A DNA stretch of 59,069 nucleotides from Fibrobacter sp. (GCA_017649565.1 JAGCGO010000036.1:1-59069), one strand, 5' to 3'. Counted from the first letter of the stretch, positions 44,495 to 54,140 are shown. The notes: generated by a model from the sequence alone, not told the origin. Made by a program: numbers and translations.

Positions 44495-44513
44495 GGGAAA
44501 AGGCAAAATAAAC

Positions 44514-45758
44514 ATGTTCCAGCAAGATATCCAGAAGTTCGCCTCTAACGTGTTTCGCAAGACTCCGGAAGGTTACCTGACCGGCAAAATCTGCGTGACC
44601 GGTGCGGGCGTTTTCCGTTATCTCGGGGACGACCACAAGTTCGTCGGACGTCTCCGTGACCGCGACCAGGTAAAGGCCGCCACCGCTTCCATCAACTGCA
44701 AGCCCGTGACGCTCCAGCACCCGAACCAGCCGGTAAACCTCGACAACGTGGGCGACCTGCAGGTGGGCATGAGCGCAAACGACGCCGAATTCGACGGCCT
44801 GAACAACTACGTGACCGTCACCGTCACCGACAAGAAGGCTGTCGAAGCCATCGAGAAGGGCGAAGTGAAGGCCATCAGCATGGGCTACCGCTGCAGCATC
44901 GTGGACCACGAAGGCGTATGGCAGGGAACCCACCACGACCAGGAACAGAAGGACATCGTGTACAACCACATCGCGCTCGTGAAGAACGGCCGCGCAGGCG
45001 ACCAGGTGCGATTCACGGTAGGCGACAGCGCCGACTTCGGCGACATTTTCGACATCGCCCCGGAAGAAGAACAGGAAAAGAACCCGGTACACGACGAACA
45101 CCAGAATTTTGACACGCCCGCCTTCGTCAACGACGGCGGCAAGAAGAACGAATCTAACACAAACGACAACAAGGAGCAATCCATGAAGACAATCCAGCTC
45201 GACGGCGTAGATTACCAGGCCGACGAAAAGGTCATCGACGCTCTGCAGGCAGCACAGAAGGACTCCGCCGAAAAGCTCGATGAAATTCACACTCTCCTGG
45301 ACGGCATCGAAGAACGCGATTCCAAGATTGCCGACCTTGAAGAACAGCTCGAACAGGCCAACGACGAAATCGACGACTCCGTCATTGACGCCGCCGTGAA
45401 CGCAAAGCTCGAAATTCTCGACGCCGCCCGCGCCGCAGGTATCGAATGCGACACTTCCGACGACGTTTCCGACCTGAAGCGCCAGGTTATCACCGCCGCT
45501 TTCGACGGCATCGACCTCGAATCCATCGAAGACGAAGCTGCCATCAACTCGCTCTATATGAGCGCAAACAAGGTCATTGCTGACCGCGCCGAAAAGGGCG
45601 ACTGCAAAGGCGGCAAGGGCGGTACGAAGAAGAATCCTGCAGCACAGTTCGACGGAGCCGCCAAGGGTGCCGGTGACGACGTGGTCGACAGCGCTGAAGA
45701 CCAGCTTCAGAAGAGATTGATCGCAATTTCCCACGGCATCAAGAAGGAGGACAAGTAA
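44514..45758 (+). CDS. DUF2213 prohead protease fused to scaffold
   Basis: This 414-aa protein has an N-terminal DUF2213 domain (1-185) with G-V-F-R-Y-L-G-D near 40, a conserved T-L-Q-H-P near 67 and M-G-Y-R-C near 123 that may carry the catalytic Ser-or-Cys/His set. An acidic linker and a long coiled-coil scaffold-type C-terminus (residues 225-370) follow. Protease-scaffold fusions guide prohead assembly and are then degraded. It lies directly before decoration and capsid genes. Confidence 0.8.
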   Translation: MFQQDIQKFASNVFRKTPEGYLTGKICVTGAGVFRYLGDDHKFVGRLRDRDQVKAATASINCKPVTLQHPNQPVNLDNVGDLQVGMSANDAEFDGLNNYVTVTVTDKKAVEAIEKGEVKAISMGYRCSIVDHEGVWQGTHHDQEQKDIVYNHIALVKNGRAGDQVRFTVGDSADFGDIFDIAPEEEQEKNPVHDEHQNFDTPAFVNDGGKKNESNTNDNKEQSMKTIQLDGVDYQADEKVIDALQAAQKDSAEKLDEIHTLLDGIEERDSKIADLEEQLEQANDEIDDSVIDAAVNAKLEILDAARAAGIECDTSDDVSDLKRQVITAAFDGIDLESIEDEAAINSLYMSANKVIADRAEKGDCKGGKGGTKKNPAAQFDGAAKGAGDDVVDSAEDQLQKRLIAISHGIKKEDK

Positions 45759-45759
45759 T

Positions 45760-46209
45760 ATGTCTTTTAACGCCAATGATTACGGCCGCAGTATTGCGGC
45801 TCCCGGTCTTGTTGACCCGGATCAGCCCTATTCCACGGAATCCCGCTGCATGGCGGATTCCAAGCTCACCGAAGGTGGCTTTGCCGTGTTCGCCAAGAAG
45901 GGCGAAGATGTGCAGGCTTTCTCTGCCAAGCCCGCTGAAGACGGCTACTTCCTCGGCGTGGCCCAGCGCATCATCACCCGCGACGAATATCCCGCAGGCA
46001 CCCCTGTTACGGTCGTTACGACCGGCGTAATCTGGGTCACCGCAGGTGCAGACGTCCAGTCCGGCGAATCCGTCGGTATCGACGCCTCCGGCAACTTCGT
46101 ACCCTATGACGGCGAATCCACCGGCGCCGCCTCCCTGACCGAAGTCAAGGGCGGTACGTTCAAGACTTCCGCATCGAGCGGTCAGTATGTCCGCGTCATG
46201 CTCAAGTAA
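45760..46209 (+). CDS. Head decoration / cement protein
   Basis: This 149-aa protein fits the DUF2190-like structural cement group. It is beta-rich with F-L-G-V-A-Q-R near 68, then V-I-W-V-T-A-G-A-D-V and S-V-G-I-D near 100. It is encoded between scaffold and capsid, as usual. It stabilises the outer shell. Starts one base after the upstream stop. Confidence 0.75.
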   Translation: MSFNANDYGRSIAAPGLVDPDQPYSTESRCMADSKLTEGGFAVFAKKGEDVQAFSAKPAEDGYFLGVAQRIITRDEYPAGTPVTVVTTGVIWVTAGADVQSGESVGIDASGNFVPYDGESTGAASLTEVKGGTFKTSASSGQYVRVMLK

Positions 46210-46229
46210 TAATCAAGGAGAAACACACA

Positions 46230-47192
46230 ATGACAGGTACTATTCTTGACCTCTACGATGACGCGGCCCTCAACTCGCTGAAAGTCGAATTCAACCAGAT
46301 TGAAAAGGCTGCCTACAACCTTCCGCGCGAAAATCTCGACGCCATCCAGTCCGCACCCATCAAGGGCGGCATCAACAAGGGCGCACAGACCTACACCGTG
46401 AAGACCATCACCAAGCTCGGCATGGCAAAGGTCGTGTCCGAAGACGCCAAGGACCTCCCGCCGGTGTCCCTCGCTGTGAAGAAGCAGACCGTCGAAATCC
46501 GCGACGTGGGCGACTCCTACAAGTTCACCCGCGCCGAACTCGATGGCGCCGCCTTCAACAACATGCCGCTTGAATCCCTCGACGCCCAGGCCGCACGCCA
46601 GACCATCGACGAAAAGGTCGACGAGATCATCTACGTCGGTGAAAAGAATTGGGGCCTCCTGGGTCTCCTCACGAACCCGAACGTCACCAAGACCATCGCC
46701 GCCAACAACGCAGGCAATACTTCCAAGAAGTGGAAGAACAAAACCCTCGACGAAATCACGAAGGACATCCAGACGATGGTGGACGCCGTGTTCAACGCCA
46801 CCAAGGGGCCGCGCGGCACCGGTACGGTCACCCCGAACACCATCAAGATCCCGCGTGACGCCTTCACCTACCTCACCACCACCTACACCGGCAGCGACTC
46901 CAAGATTACCTACCTGGATGCCTTGAAGTCCAAGTTCGCACCGCAGGGCATCACCAACTGGGAACTCTGCGTGTCCGCTGGCGGCATCGGTAAGGTTTCC
47001 ACCGACGGCGACTCCGACCGCGCTCTCCTCTACAAGAAGGGCGAAGAAAACGTGTTCTCCATCCTTCCGGTGGCGTTCCGCGTTCTCCCGGCCCAGTTCG
47101 TCGGCCTGTCCATCATCTACAACTGCCTGGCACGTACCGGCGGTTGCTGCTGGCGCCGCCCGACTACCGGCGTCTACATGGACGGCGTGTAA
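46230..47192 (+). CDS. Major capsid protein, DUF2184 type
   Basis: This 320-aa protein has the HK97-fold DUF2184 layout: I-K-G-G-I-N-K-G-A near 50, V-G-D-S-Y-K-F-T-R-A-E-L near 95, D-E-K-V-D-E-I-I-Y-V-G near 130, the P-loop region K-I-P-R-D-A-F, and A-R-T-G-G-C-C-W-R-R-P near the end. The strong AAGGAG site and a terminator-like hairpin after the gene suit high expression. Confidence 0.88.
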   Translation: MTGTILDLYDDAALNSLKVEFNQIEKAAYNLPRENLDAIQSAPIKGGINKGAQTYTVKTITKLGMAKVVSEDAKDLPPVSLAVKKQTVEIRDVGDSYKFTRAELDGAAFNNMPLESLDAQAARQTIDEKVDEIIYVGEKNWGLLGLLTNPNVTKTIAANNAGNTSKKWKNKTLDEITKDIQTMVDAVFNATKGPRGTGTVTPNTIKIPRDAFTYLTTTYTGSDSKITYLDALKSKFAPQGITNWELCVSAGGIGKVSTDGDSDRALLYKKGEENVFSILPVAFRVLPAQFVGLSIIYNCLARTGGCCWRRPTTGVYMDGV

Positions 47193-47233
47193 GCCTGAAC
47201 ATCCCTCTTGAATTGTCTGTTCCCGTAACTCCT

Positions 47234-47289
47234 ATGGGGTGGCCGCTATGTCCGAGGCGCGACAGCTCTACGACGTAGCGGTTCCCCAT
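47234..47289 (+). terminator. Long imperfect hairpin after capsid gene
   Basis: ATGGGG...GCCGCTA pairs with TAGCGG...CCCCAT around an inner GC-rich loop, followed by GGGGGATTCTTTG. It probably reduces read-through from capsid into connector and tail genes and stabilises the capsid message. Confidence 0.6.
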
Positions 47290-47343
47290 GGGGGATTCTT
47301 TGAACCTTTTTAAACCTTAAAAACCATAGGAGTGTTTTTTAAC

Positions 47344-47649
47344 ATGAAGATCATCATCAACAATACCGAACGCGCCATCTTTGCCGATGGCAAGCTGCTC
47401 ATTCCCGGCACCAACGTCCTGGAAGCCTTCGACGCCGAACAGGGTGACGTGAAGTCTTTTATCGAAAACGGCGAACTCGAAGTCAAGGACGCCGACAAGA
47501 TGGACGACAAGGCCAAGGAAAAGGCAGTTGAAAACGTCACGAACCGCGAAACCCTCGAGAAGGTAGAAAAGACCTTCCCGAAACTTGACACTTCCAAGGC
47601 TAAGAAGAAGCTCGACAATTTCGACGAACAGCTGAAGAAGCAGGCTTAA
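47344..47649 (+). CDS. Hypothetical head-tail region protein, 101 aa
   Basis: Not firmly recognised. The N-terminus has a small beta domain (I-I-I-N-N-T-E-R, then G-T-N-V-L), then a Lys/Glu/Asp-rich helical C-terminus. It lies between capsid and DUF4054 connector genes. ATG 47344 is chosen over 47332. Confidence 0.5.
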   Translation: MKIIINNTERAIFADGKLLIPGTNVLEAFDAEQGDVKSFIENGELEVKDADKMDDKAKEKAVENVTNRETLEKVEKTFPKLDTSKAKKKLDNFDEQLKKQA

Positions 47650-47666
47650 TTCGGAGTAAACCGGTA

Positions 47667-48047
47667 ATGGCGGCAACGGCAGAGGATATCGTTAAGGCCA
47701 AGCGGTTTATGACCGCAGACCTTGCAGGCAACGCCCGCGTGGACGTGTGGCTCGAAATGGCCCAGCTTCGCGCAGACAGGGCCTATTTCGGCAGTTCCTA
47801 CCCGCTAGCCCTCTGTTACCTCGCGTCCCACATCGGGACGCTAGAAACGCGCGGAAACGGCGACGACGTGGGGTCCGTATCCTCGAAGTCCGAGGGCGGG
47901 CTTTCCGTTTCCTATTCCGCTGCGGGCGCCAGCGAGGAAGGCGACCTCTCGCAGACCGTCTACGGCCGCTACTATCTCGACCTCCTGAAAGCCAAGAGAC
48001 CCCTGCCGGGAATCACCGGCGGTGGCTGTTTTGGAGGATGGTTCTAG
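47667..48047 (+). CDS. Head-tail connector, DUF4054 type
   Basis: This 126-aa protein reads A-E-D-I-V-K-A-K-R-F near the start, then A-L-C-Y-L-A-S-H near 50, then S-L-S-x-T-x-Y-G-x-Y-Y/L-D-L-L, and ends G-G-G-C-F-G-G-W-F. These features are typical of DUF4054 connector proteins that dock under the portal. Confidence 0.8.
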   Translation: MAATAEDIVKAKRFMTADLAGNARVDVWLEMAQLRADRAYFGSSYPLALCYLASHIGTLETRGNGDDVGSVSSKSEGGLSVSYSAAGASEEGDLSQTVYGRYYLDLLKAKRPLPGITGGGCFGGWF

Positions 48048-48048
48048 G

Positions 48049-48432
48049 ATGGCTACCCTTTTCAACAAGGAATTCCGCTACGTCGAACTCTCCAACGGCG
48101 GCTACAACACGTCGGGCGTCTACGAGCACGGCGCCATTGTCGTAGACAAGAAGGTTCACGGGACGGTGCAGAGCGCCACCTACAAGGAGCAGATTCCAGC
48201 CGTGACCGGAACCCGCAACACGGGCAACGTGGATGTCTATTCCTCAGAGGCTTTGAAATGCCGTACCCGCGGTGGTAACGACGGCGGCTACGTCAAGCAC
48301 GGCTCCTTCATCTACCAGCTCGTTTCGGAGCAGTATTACCCGCATTTGAAGAATATCGACCACTGGAAATACGTGGGCGAGATGGTCCCCGAGGATGAAC
48401 TCCCCGAGGCGATCAAGGAGGCGTTCAAGTGA
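48049..48432 (+). CDS. Hypothetical neck protein, 127 aa
   Basis: A beta-rich protein between two connector-type genes, so probably a neck or head-closure component. It has N-K-E-F-R-Y-V near the start and Y-Q-L-V-S-E-Q-Y-Y near the end. It starts right after the DUF4054 stop and overlaps the next gene by one base. Confidence 0.55.
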   Translation: MATLFNKEFRYVELSNGGYNTSGVYEHGAIVVDKKVHGTVQSATYKEQIPAVTGTRNTGNVDVYSSEALKCRTRGGNDGGYVKHGSFIYQLVSEQYYPHLKNIDHWKYVGEMVPEDELPEAIKEAFK

Positions 48433-48959
48433 TGACCGTCCCCCTGATTCTCTCGATTTTGTGCCAGTACATCAACGGCATGGGCTACAAGGCCATCCAG
48501 GGGCCGTCCAACAACCCTGCGCCCGATGGCCTTTACATCTCCGTCGTAGCAGGCAACGTTCGCCAGGTCGGAGACGTTGACAGGCCCGGTCCGGCCGCGG
48601 CGGCGGACAACAAGTACAAGGCCATCATGAAGGTACTGACCGTCCAGTTCTACGAGGTGGAAGGCGACGGCGAGGCTATCAGGGCGGTACAGAACGCGCT
48701 GCAGTCCGACGAATTTGACTCCTTCGTGGCGAGCCATAGCCCGGCGAGCGAACATGGCAAGGATCCAGGATTTTCCGTCTGGGAGATTGGCGACATCATC
48801 GACAATTCCATGCAGGACGGCACCTACTTCATCCAGCAAAAAACTATGACAGCCGACTTCAACTTTGTCGATTACATCGGCCACGTATCGCCGAGGATGA
48901 TGAGCGTAAACGGAACTATTAACGAAGAACCATTCCATTCAGAGGTATCCAATGGATAG
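48432..48959 (+). CDS. Neck / tail terminator protein, LIC_12616-like
   Basis: This 175-aa protein, with Q-N-A-L-Q-S-D-E-F and W-E-I-G-D-I-I-D-N-S in the middle, resembles the LIC_12616 'phage neck terminator' group found before sheath genes. It caps the tail tube and sheath for head joining. The start is in a TGATG overlap. Confidence 0.65.
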   Translation: MTVPLILSILCQYINGMGYKAIQGPSNNPAPDGLYISVVAGNVRQVGDVDRPGPAAAADNKYKAIMKVLTVQFYEVEGDGEAIRAVQNALQSDEFDSFVASHSPASEHGKDPGFSVWEIGDIIDNSMQDGTYFIQQKTMTADFNFVDYIGHVSPRMMSVNGTINEEPFHSEVSNG

Positions 48960-50364
48960 ACTTATTGACGAAATTGTGCAGGTGCGGTTAAGCGATGCAG
49001 CGGCATTGGCTTCCTCCACAAGCGTGAACACCGCCGCCGTTGTCGGCGTCACCACCAAGGACGGTATCGACGTCGACGACACGCAGGTCCTTTACAGCCA
49101 GGACGACGTGGCAAACGAATATGGCACTGGCGTAAAGCAGGTAATCATTCTCGACCCGACAGGTTCCGCCGCCGCATCCGGTGACGTTGAACTTACAATG
49201 GGCGGTTCCGGCAATGTTGTCGCTACCGCCAAGGTCCGCGTCGGTAACAACGCCACCACAAAGAGGGACCTCCTCAAGGCTCTTGCGTCCGATTTCCACG
49301 CGGACGGCTATTCCGCAGTCTATTCTTCCGAAAGCGGTCTCAAGATTACTGCGGACGACTACGGCGTGACTACAAACCTGTTTGCCGTGAACTACAACGG
49401 CACCGGTTTCTCCGGCAACCTGACCGTATCGGAAAACGGCGTTGCTGAAGCGGACATCGTGAAGGTTACAAAGTCGTTCTTTGCAGAACCTGCGACTCCG
49501 GGCAAGATTGTCTGCATCCCGGTACAGTCGAACCCGACAAAAGGCAACATCGAGGACCCCCTCGAAGCGGCCCTCGCAATGGGACGCGACAAGAACAACC
49601 GCGAAATCGACTTCTACCACGTCATCATCCGTCTTTCCGGTGACGGTGTGACAAGACAGGGCGTTGTTGACCTTGCTAAGACTCTAGACGACTGGTGCGG
49701 CGAAAACTTCAAGCTCGGACACATCGAGGTCTTGGACCGCAAGGTAGCCGCAGACGCCAAGGCTGACCTTGCCGAAAACCCGACCAAGCGAGTTGGCATC
49801 TACTTCCATGACGAAAATTCCGAAAAGAGCATGGCTGCCCAGCTTGTCGCTGAACGCTGTGGCAAGGACCCTGCTCGCGGAACGTGGGCGCACAAGACTC
49901 TCGAAGGCCTTGTTGCCGACCCGACAACCAAGGCGGACCTCAAGGACGCACAGGAACTTGGTCTTAACGTCTACGTGAAGATTGCTGGTCGTGACCGCAC
50001 TTACTACGGCACGACCGGAACAAAGACGCAGTTCATCGATTCCGTCATCAAGAAGGATTGGCTCAAGTTCCGCACGCAGGAAGCCATCTTCAATGTGCTC
50101 GGAAACGCCAATAACGGTGACGGCTTGGATTTCAACGACGACGGCATCCCGGCTGTTGTTGCCGAAATGACCGACATTTTCACGACCGCCCAGGATTCCG
50201 AACACCGCTACGTGCTCCCCAACTCGTGGGAAATTACGGCACCGCTCTACAAGGACATCCCGGCAGAAGACAGGGCCGCCCGCAACCTTCCGAGGGTGCG
50301 CGCCGTGTTCTCCATCCAGGAATCCATTCACACCGTCAAGACCGTGGAACTCCAGGTCATCTAA
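48952..50364 (+). CDS. Contractile tail sheath, DUF3383 type
   Basis: This 470-aa protein shows the DUF3383 sheath layout: an N-terminal strand domain with L-Y-S-Q-D-D-V-A-N-E-Y-G near 45, a central inserted domain, and the C-terminal R-T-Q-E-A-I-F near 375 and W-E-I-T-A-P near 425. The sheath contracts to drive the tube through the envelope and establishes a myovirus. Confidence 0.88.
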   Translation: MDRLIDEIVQVRLSDAAALASSTSVNTAAVVGVTTKDGIDVDDTQVLYSQDDVANEYGTGVKQVIILDPTGSAAASGDVELTMGGSGNVVATAKVRVGNNATTKRDLLKALASDFHADGYSAVYSSESGLKITADDYGVTTNLFAVNYNGTGFSGNLTVSENGVAEADIVKVTKSFFAEPATPGKIVCIPVQSNPTKGNIEDPLEAALAMGRDKNNREIDFYHVIIRLSGDGVTRQGVVDLAKTLDDWCGENFKLGHIEVLDRKVAADAKADLAENPTKRVGIYFHDENSEKSMAAQLVAERCGKDPARGTWAHKTLEGLVADPTTKADLKDAQELGLNVYVKIAGRDRTYYGTTGTKTQFIDSVIKKDWLKFRTQEAIFNVLGNANNGDGLDFNDDGIPAVVAEMTDIFTTAQDSEHRYVLPNSWEITAPLYKDIPAEDRAARNLPRVRAVFSIQESIHTVKTVELQVI

Positions 50365-50382
50365 GGAACGGAGGAAAGCACA

Positions 50383-50790
50383 ATGGTTACAAAGACTTGG
50401 AACTACAAGAACCTCAAGATCAACTTCAACGGCGCGGCCATCACGGCCCTCAACGGGGACGCTTCCATCACCGCCGACGCCGAGGAATGGTCCTTTATCG
50501 AAGGCGAGGATTTCGTCGAACGCAGCCTCGTCGACAACCACCTCTGCACCGTCACGCTCCCGATGATGGTCACGTCCCCGCAGATCGACATTTTCGCCAT
50601 CGCGAAGATTGCCGACAAGCAGACCGGCGCAGGCCCGTTCCCCTTCTCGATGGTTCGCACCGACGGCAACTACAAGCTGTTTGGCACCGCGACCGTCATG
50701 AGCATCGGCAAGCCGGTGAAATCCAAGGTCGGACAGGCCAGAAACGTCACCCTCAAGATCGTAATGCAAGCCGAATACGAAGGAGCATAA
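50383..50790 (+). CDS. Tail tube protein, DUF3277-like
   Basis: This 135-aa beta-rich protein follows the sheath. The opening W-N-Y-K-N-L-K-I-N-F-N-G and the strand pattern with S-I-T-A-D-A-E-E-W match the DUF3277 tube group. It polymerises as hexameric rings inside the sheath. Confidence 0.8.
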   Translation: MVTKTWNYKNLKINFNGAAITALNGDASITADAEEWSFIEGEDFVERSLVDNHLCTVTLPMMVTSPQIDIFAIAKIADKQTGAGPFPFSMVRTDGNYKLFGTATVMSIGKPVKSKVGQARNVTLKIVMQAEYEGA

Positions 50791-50793
50791 CGT

Positions 50794-51192
50794 ATGGCAG
50801 AAACACCCTACAAGGAGATTACTTCGGGAGACCACAAATACCAGGTCTACCCGGTTACGGGAAGAAACGCGCTGCACCTTGATAGGAAGGTCACCGACCT
50901 GGCCTACTCTTTCAGGGAAATCGCGAAAAGCAAGAACGACATGGGCATGATGATTCTTCACGCCTTCGCCGAGATGGACGACTACAAGTTCGACGAAATC
51001 CTGGCGCAGACGCTTGTTGAGGTCATCCGCGTCGGAAACGAAGGCGAGCCTGACGTAAAGGTTACGGCAGAAAATGTCTACGGGTTCTTCGCAGGCGACC
51101 TTGACGGACTTTACGGGCTGCTCATCCAGATTTGGGAGGCATACGAGCTCACCCCTTTCAAGAAAGCGAAAGTCGTGCGCACTGGCGCCTAA
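50794..51192 (+). CDS. Tail assembly chaperone, first frame
   Basis: This 132-aa protein, placed between tube and tape measure, is the gpG-like chaperone. It has P-Y-K-E-I at the start and an acidic helical C-terminus. The -1 frame is open over its last 60 bases and runs on to 51506, as in the gpG-gpGT pair made by programmed slippage. Confidence 0.7.
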   Translation: MAETPYKEITSGDHKYQVYPVTGRNALHLDRKVTDLAYSFREIAKSKNDMGMMILHAFAEMDDYKFDEILAQTLVEVIRVGNEGEPDVKVTAENVYGFFAGDLDGLYGLLIQIWEAYELTPFKKAKVVRTGA

Positions 51193-51212
51193 ATGCAGAC
51201 AACCCAGTCGTC

Positions 51213-51506
51213 ATGGAAATGCTGGCGAAGGACGATGCCGATTCTAAAGGGCTCGGACTTGTCGGCACCATGTCGGACGAGATGTTGACCGAGGCGCTGT
51301 TCTGGCGCCTTGTTTGCAATTTACGGCTTTCGCCCAAGGAAATCGAAGAGTGGACGCTCAATGATATGCGCAAGGCGGATGCGTTCATGTCGATGCAGAT
51401 GGACTACAAGAGGATTTGGCCGGTATATTTCGACCTATCGAAGGATGAAGACGGGAGCGAGGACCCGGAGGCAATCCTTGAGGAAGGCAGAATGAGGAAC
51501 AACTGA
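51213..51506 (+). CDS. Tail assembly chaperone extension (-1 frame)
   Basis: This frame is open from 51132 and has an acidic helical sequence with L-S-P-K-E-I-E-E-W-T-L-N-D-M, typical of the second chaperone segment. ATG 51213 lacks a ribosome site, so it is probably made as a fusion by -1 slippage near AAGAAAGCGAAAG (51160-51172), though no perfect X-XXY-YYZ heptamer is present. The stop overlaps the tape measure start region. Confidence 0.6.
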   Translation: MEMLAKDDADSKGLGLVGTMSDEMLTEALFWRLVCNLRLSPKEIEEWTLNDMRKADAFMSMQMDYKRIWPVYFDLSKDEDGSEDPEAILEEGRMRNN

Positions 51507-53410
51507 TGGCACTTTCGGAAACCTTCAACCTTGACTTCAAGTTCGGCGGGAACGTCGAACTTTTGGCGCGTCTTGAGAACCTGCTCAACCGCATCGACCA
51601 GCGTTTTGATTCCGTCGAGGATTCCGTAAACGATGCCGCCAAGGCCACCGACAACATGGCGGACAAGGTGGACGACCTCAACGACTCCTTCAAGGAAGGT
51701 GTCGGCGCCATGAGCGAGTTCGGCGAAAAGCTCAAGGACATCGCGAAATACTACCTCTCTTTCCAGGCTATCCGTTCCGGTGCCGAGAAGGTGTGGTCCT
51801 TCGGCATGGAGTCGATGGATATCTTCGCGACCCAGGAACGCGCCGAGAACCAGCTCAAGGGCGTGATGAAGAACCGCGGAACGCTCGACCAGTTCCAGGC
51901 CATCAAGGACTACGCGGCTGATATCCAGGGTCGAAGCATCTACGGCGACGAGGCGATGATAAAGGGCGCCGGTGAGCTTGCTACCTACGTAAAGGGGACG
52001 GAATCCTTGAAGTCCATGATGGACCTCCTGACCGACTACGCGGCCGGCATGACCGGTGGCGGCGAGGTGTCCCCGGAACAGATGGAAAGCCTCGCTACGG
52101 GCCTCGGAATGGCCTACGACGGCAACTACATGGCGATGCGTAGAAAGGGCTTCGACACCTCCAAGCTCGAAGCCTTGGACGCCATCGTCGAAAACGGAGG
52201 CAAGTGGGGAGCCAAGGAAAAGAAAAAGTACGGAGACGTTCTTGACGCCGACATACTGAAGCAGATCCGTTCTGCCGGTGGCGTAACGGAGCAGATGCGC
52301 GTGGACGCCCTCAAGGAATCCTTGCAGGATTGGGAAGGACTGTCCGATGCAGTCAACGACCTGGATTCTTCCCCGCTGATAAAGTTCAACAATGCTTTAG
52401 GAGACCTCCGGGAAAATGTCGGAAAGCGGATATATCCTGTATTTAACGGCCTTGTGGCAGCGATTGACGAGAAAATGCCGCAAATCGAGGTGTTTTTTGA
52501 CCGAATTGGCGATATGTTTACATCCATGTCTGATTCGTTCTCGACGCATCTCGATTCGCTTTTCGAGGTCGGAGAGCGCCTTGCAGAGACACTTCCAAAG
52601 TTGGTCGAGTTCGGCCTTGAAGTCTTGGAAGTTGCCGACGACGTCATTTTCAAGTTTGTCGGTTTCAAGGAAGCCGTAATCGCTCTTGGTGCCGCATTGG
52701 CAATAAACAAGGTTATGAGTTTCAAGACACAGATTATTTCTGTCGGTGTTGAACTGAAAAAGACCGCTGTCGATTTCATGAAGCTGCGGACGGAGCTGAA
52801 ATTTACCCGCGTCGAAATGGTTAAATCGGCCGCTGAAATGACTCGTTCAGGATTAAACAACGCCCTGAAGGGGGCAACCGCGCAGGCGCTTTTATTTACG
52901 GCAGCTTTGTGGGGCCTTGAAAAGGTTTTTGAGGCGGGAAAAACCGCGATTGAACTTTACCAGCAGAAAAAGAAGGAAGAAGAGTTCTCCAAGAACGAGG
53001 CAGACAAGAACGTCGCTTTCGACAGGATGATGAGCGCTCGGAAACTGTGGAAAAGTAACACGACGGACAAGGGCAACTACAAGGAACGCTACGATGCATA
53101 CGTTGCAGCTACTAAAGACTACATTGAATGGACCGGCGGTAATCTTCCTAGCTACATCAAGGATGAAATGTACGGCATGAAGTTTGCTTCGGACAGCAAG
53201 GCCGCTAATGCTGAAAAGACAGCAAAGATGGCGTCTGCTAAGGCTAAAGGTGACATTTACCAGTCCATCACGAACAATTACATCGACCAGAAGGTGAACG
53301 TGGCGGCGGAAGTCGAGAAAATCGGCATGTTGCTGAACTTCTCCGTCCGCGCCGCAATTCAGCAGGCGATGAAGCAGAATCAGAACCAGATGGCAGTGGG
53401 GGCAATCTAG
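51506..53410 (+). CDS. Tape measure protein
   Basis: This 634-aa protein has N-terminal coiled coils (residues 15-85), a lambda-like tail-length domain with Q-E-R-A-E-N-Q-L near 110 and G-A-G-E-L-A-T-Y near 150, hydrophobic helices (about 395-480) and a charged C-terminus. It fixes tail length and is ejected before DNA. At about 1.5 Å per residue the tail would be near 95 nm (inference). Confidence 0.85.
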   Translation: MALSETFNLDFKFGGNVELLARLENLLNRIDQRFDSVEDSVNDAAKATDNMADKVDDLNDSFKEGVGAMSEFGEKLKDIAKYYLSFQAIRSGAEKVWSFGMESMDIFATQERAENQLKGVMKNRGTLDQFQAIKDYAADIQGRSIYGDEAMIKGAGELATYVKGTESLKSMMDLLTDYAAGMTGGGEVSPEQMESLATGLGMAYDGNYMAMRRKGFDTSKLEALDAIVENGGKWGAKEKKKYGDVLDADILKQIRSAGGVTEQMRVDALKESLQDWEGLSDAVNDLDSSPLIKFNNALGDLRENVGKRIYPVFNGLVAAIDEKMPQIEVFFDRIGDMFTSMSDSFSTHLDSLFEVGERLAETLPKLVEFGLEVLEVADDVIFKFVGFKEAVIALGAALAINKVMSFKTQIISVGVELKKTAVDFMKLRTELKFTRVEMVKSAAEMTRSGLNNALKGATAQALLFTAALWGLEKVFEAGKTAIELYQQKKKEEEFSKNEADKNVAFDRMMSARKLWKSNTTDKGNYKERYDAYVAATKDYIEWTGGNLPSYIKDEMYGMKFASDSKAANAEKTAKMASAKAKGDIYQSITNNYIDQKVNVAAEVEKIGMLLNFSVRAAIQQAMKQNQNQMAVGAI

Positions 53411-53411
53411 A

Positions 53412-54140
53412 ATGATAGGGTATATTGAAAAAGCTGTAGACTATTTTCAGGGGCAAAAGCCGAAGGTGGCGCAGCCTGTGCCTGCTTCGCTGTTCTATCG
53501 CGAGGAGGGCATTGGCATCCATGCATCGGTTCCGGGCAATAAGTCTGAACTGAAGTACATGCCGTTCAACCTTTTTATAAGCGAGAAACACAACCTTAAA
53601 TTCAGGGTTTCGGACCACCCGCTGCAGGACGGGACCACGATTTCTGACCACGTGCACAGGGAACTGCGCGAAGTGCAGATTGAAGGGCTTTTTACAAATC
53701 ATCCTATCAATAAGGGCCAAAAGGCAGAAGAAGTCAAGTTCAAGGATGACTACGCTACCAAGGAAGTCAAGTCCACGATATCAAATACGGCTCTTGCCAA
53801 CTTTACGAAGCTCGAGGAACTAGCGAACAGGAAGGAACCCGTCAGGCTTGTTTGCGCGCTTGAAATTTACCCGAGGATGGTTATTACTGGTCTTGAATAC
53901 GAGAGAGATTCGAAAAGCGGGTCCAGCATCCGCTTCACGATGACGCTTCGCGAAATTGAGACCGTATCGCTCAAGAGCGTCACCCTCGATTACAATTTCC
54001 AGCCGGAGGACATGATTACGGCAAACGACAAGATGATCGCGGCGGAAAAGAAACTCGGAAAAAAGACTGCTACGGAAATGAAAGCTGAAGACCTTAAAAA
54101 GCTCATGAACTTCGAATCGGCATCGACGGTAGGTGGCTAA
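53412..54140 (+). CDS. Dit-like baseplate protein
   Basis: This 242-aa protein reads as a Dit-like/DUF6046 tail protein: a beta-rich N-terminus, T-T-I-S-D-H-V near residue 80, P-V-R-L-V-C near 140, and R-F-T-M-T-L-R-E-I near 180. It joins the tube end to the hub. It starts one base after the tape measure stop. Confidence 0.7.
   Translation: MIGYIEKAVDYFQGQKPKVAQPVPASLFYREEGIGIHASVPGNKSELKYMPFNLFISEKHNLKFRVSDHPLQDGTTISDHVHRELREVQIEGLFTNHPINKGQKAEEVKFKDDYATKEVKSTISNTALANFTKLEELANRKEPVRLVCALEIYPRMVITGLEYERDSKSGSSIRFTMTLREIETVSLKSVTLDYNFQPEDMITANDKMIAAEKKLGKKTATEMKAEDLKKLMNFESASTVGG

Noticed and set aside
44454..45776. 440-aa - strand open frame
   Set aside because: Exact antisense of the DUF2213 protease/scaffold gene.
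49684..50961. 425-aa - strand open frame
   Set aside because: Antisense of sheath, tube and chaperone genes.
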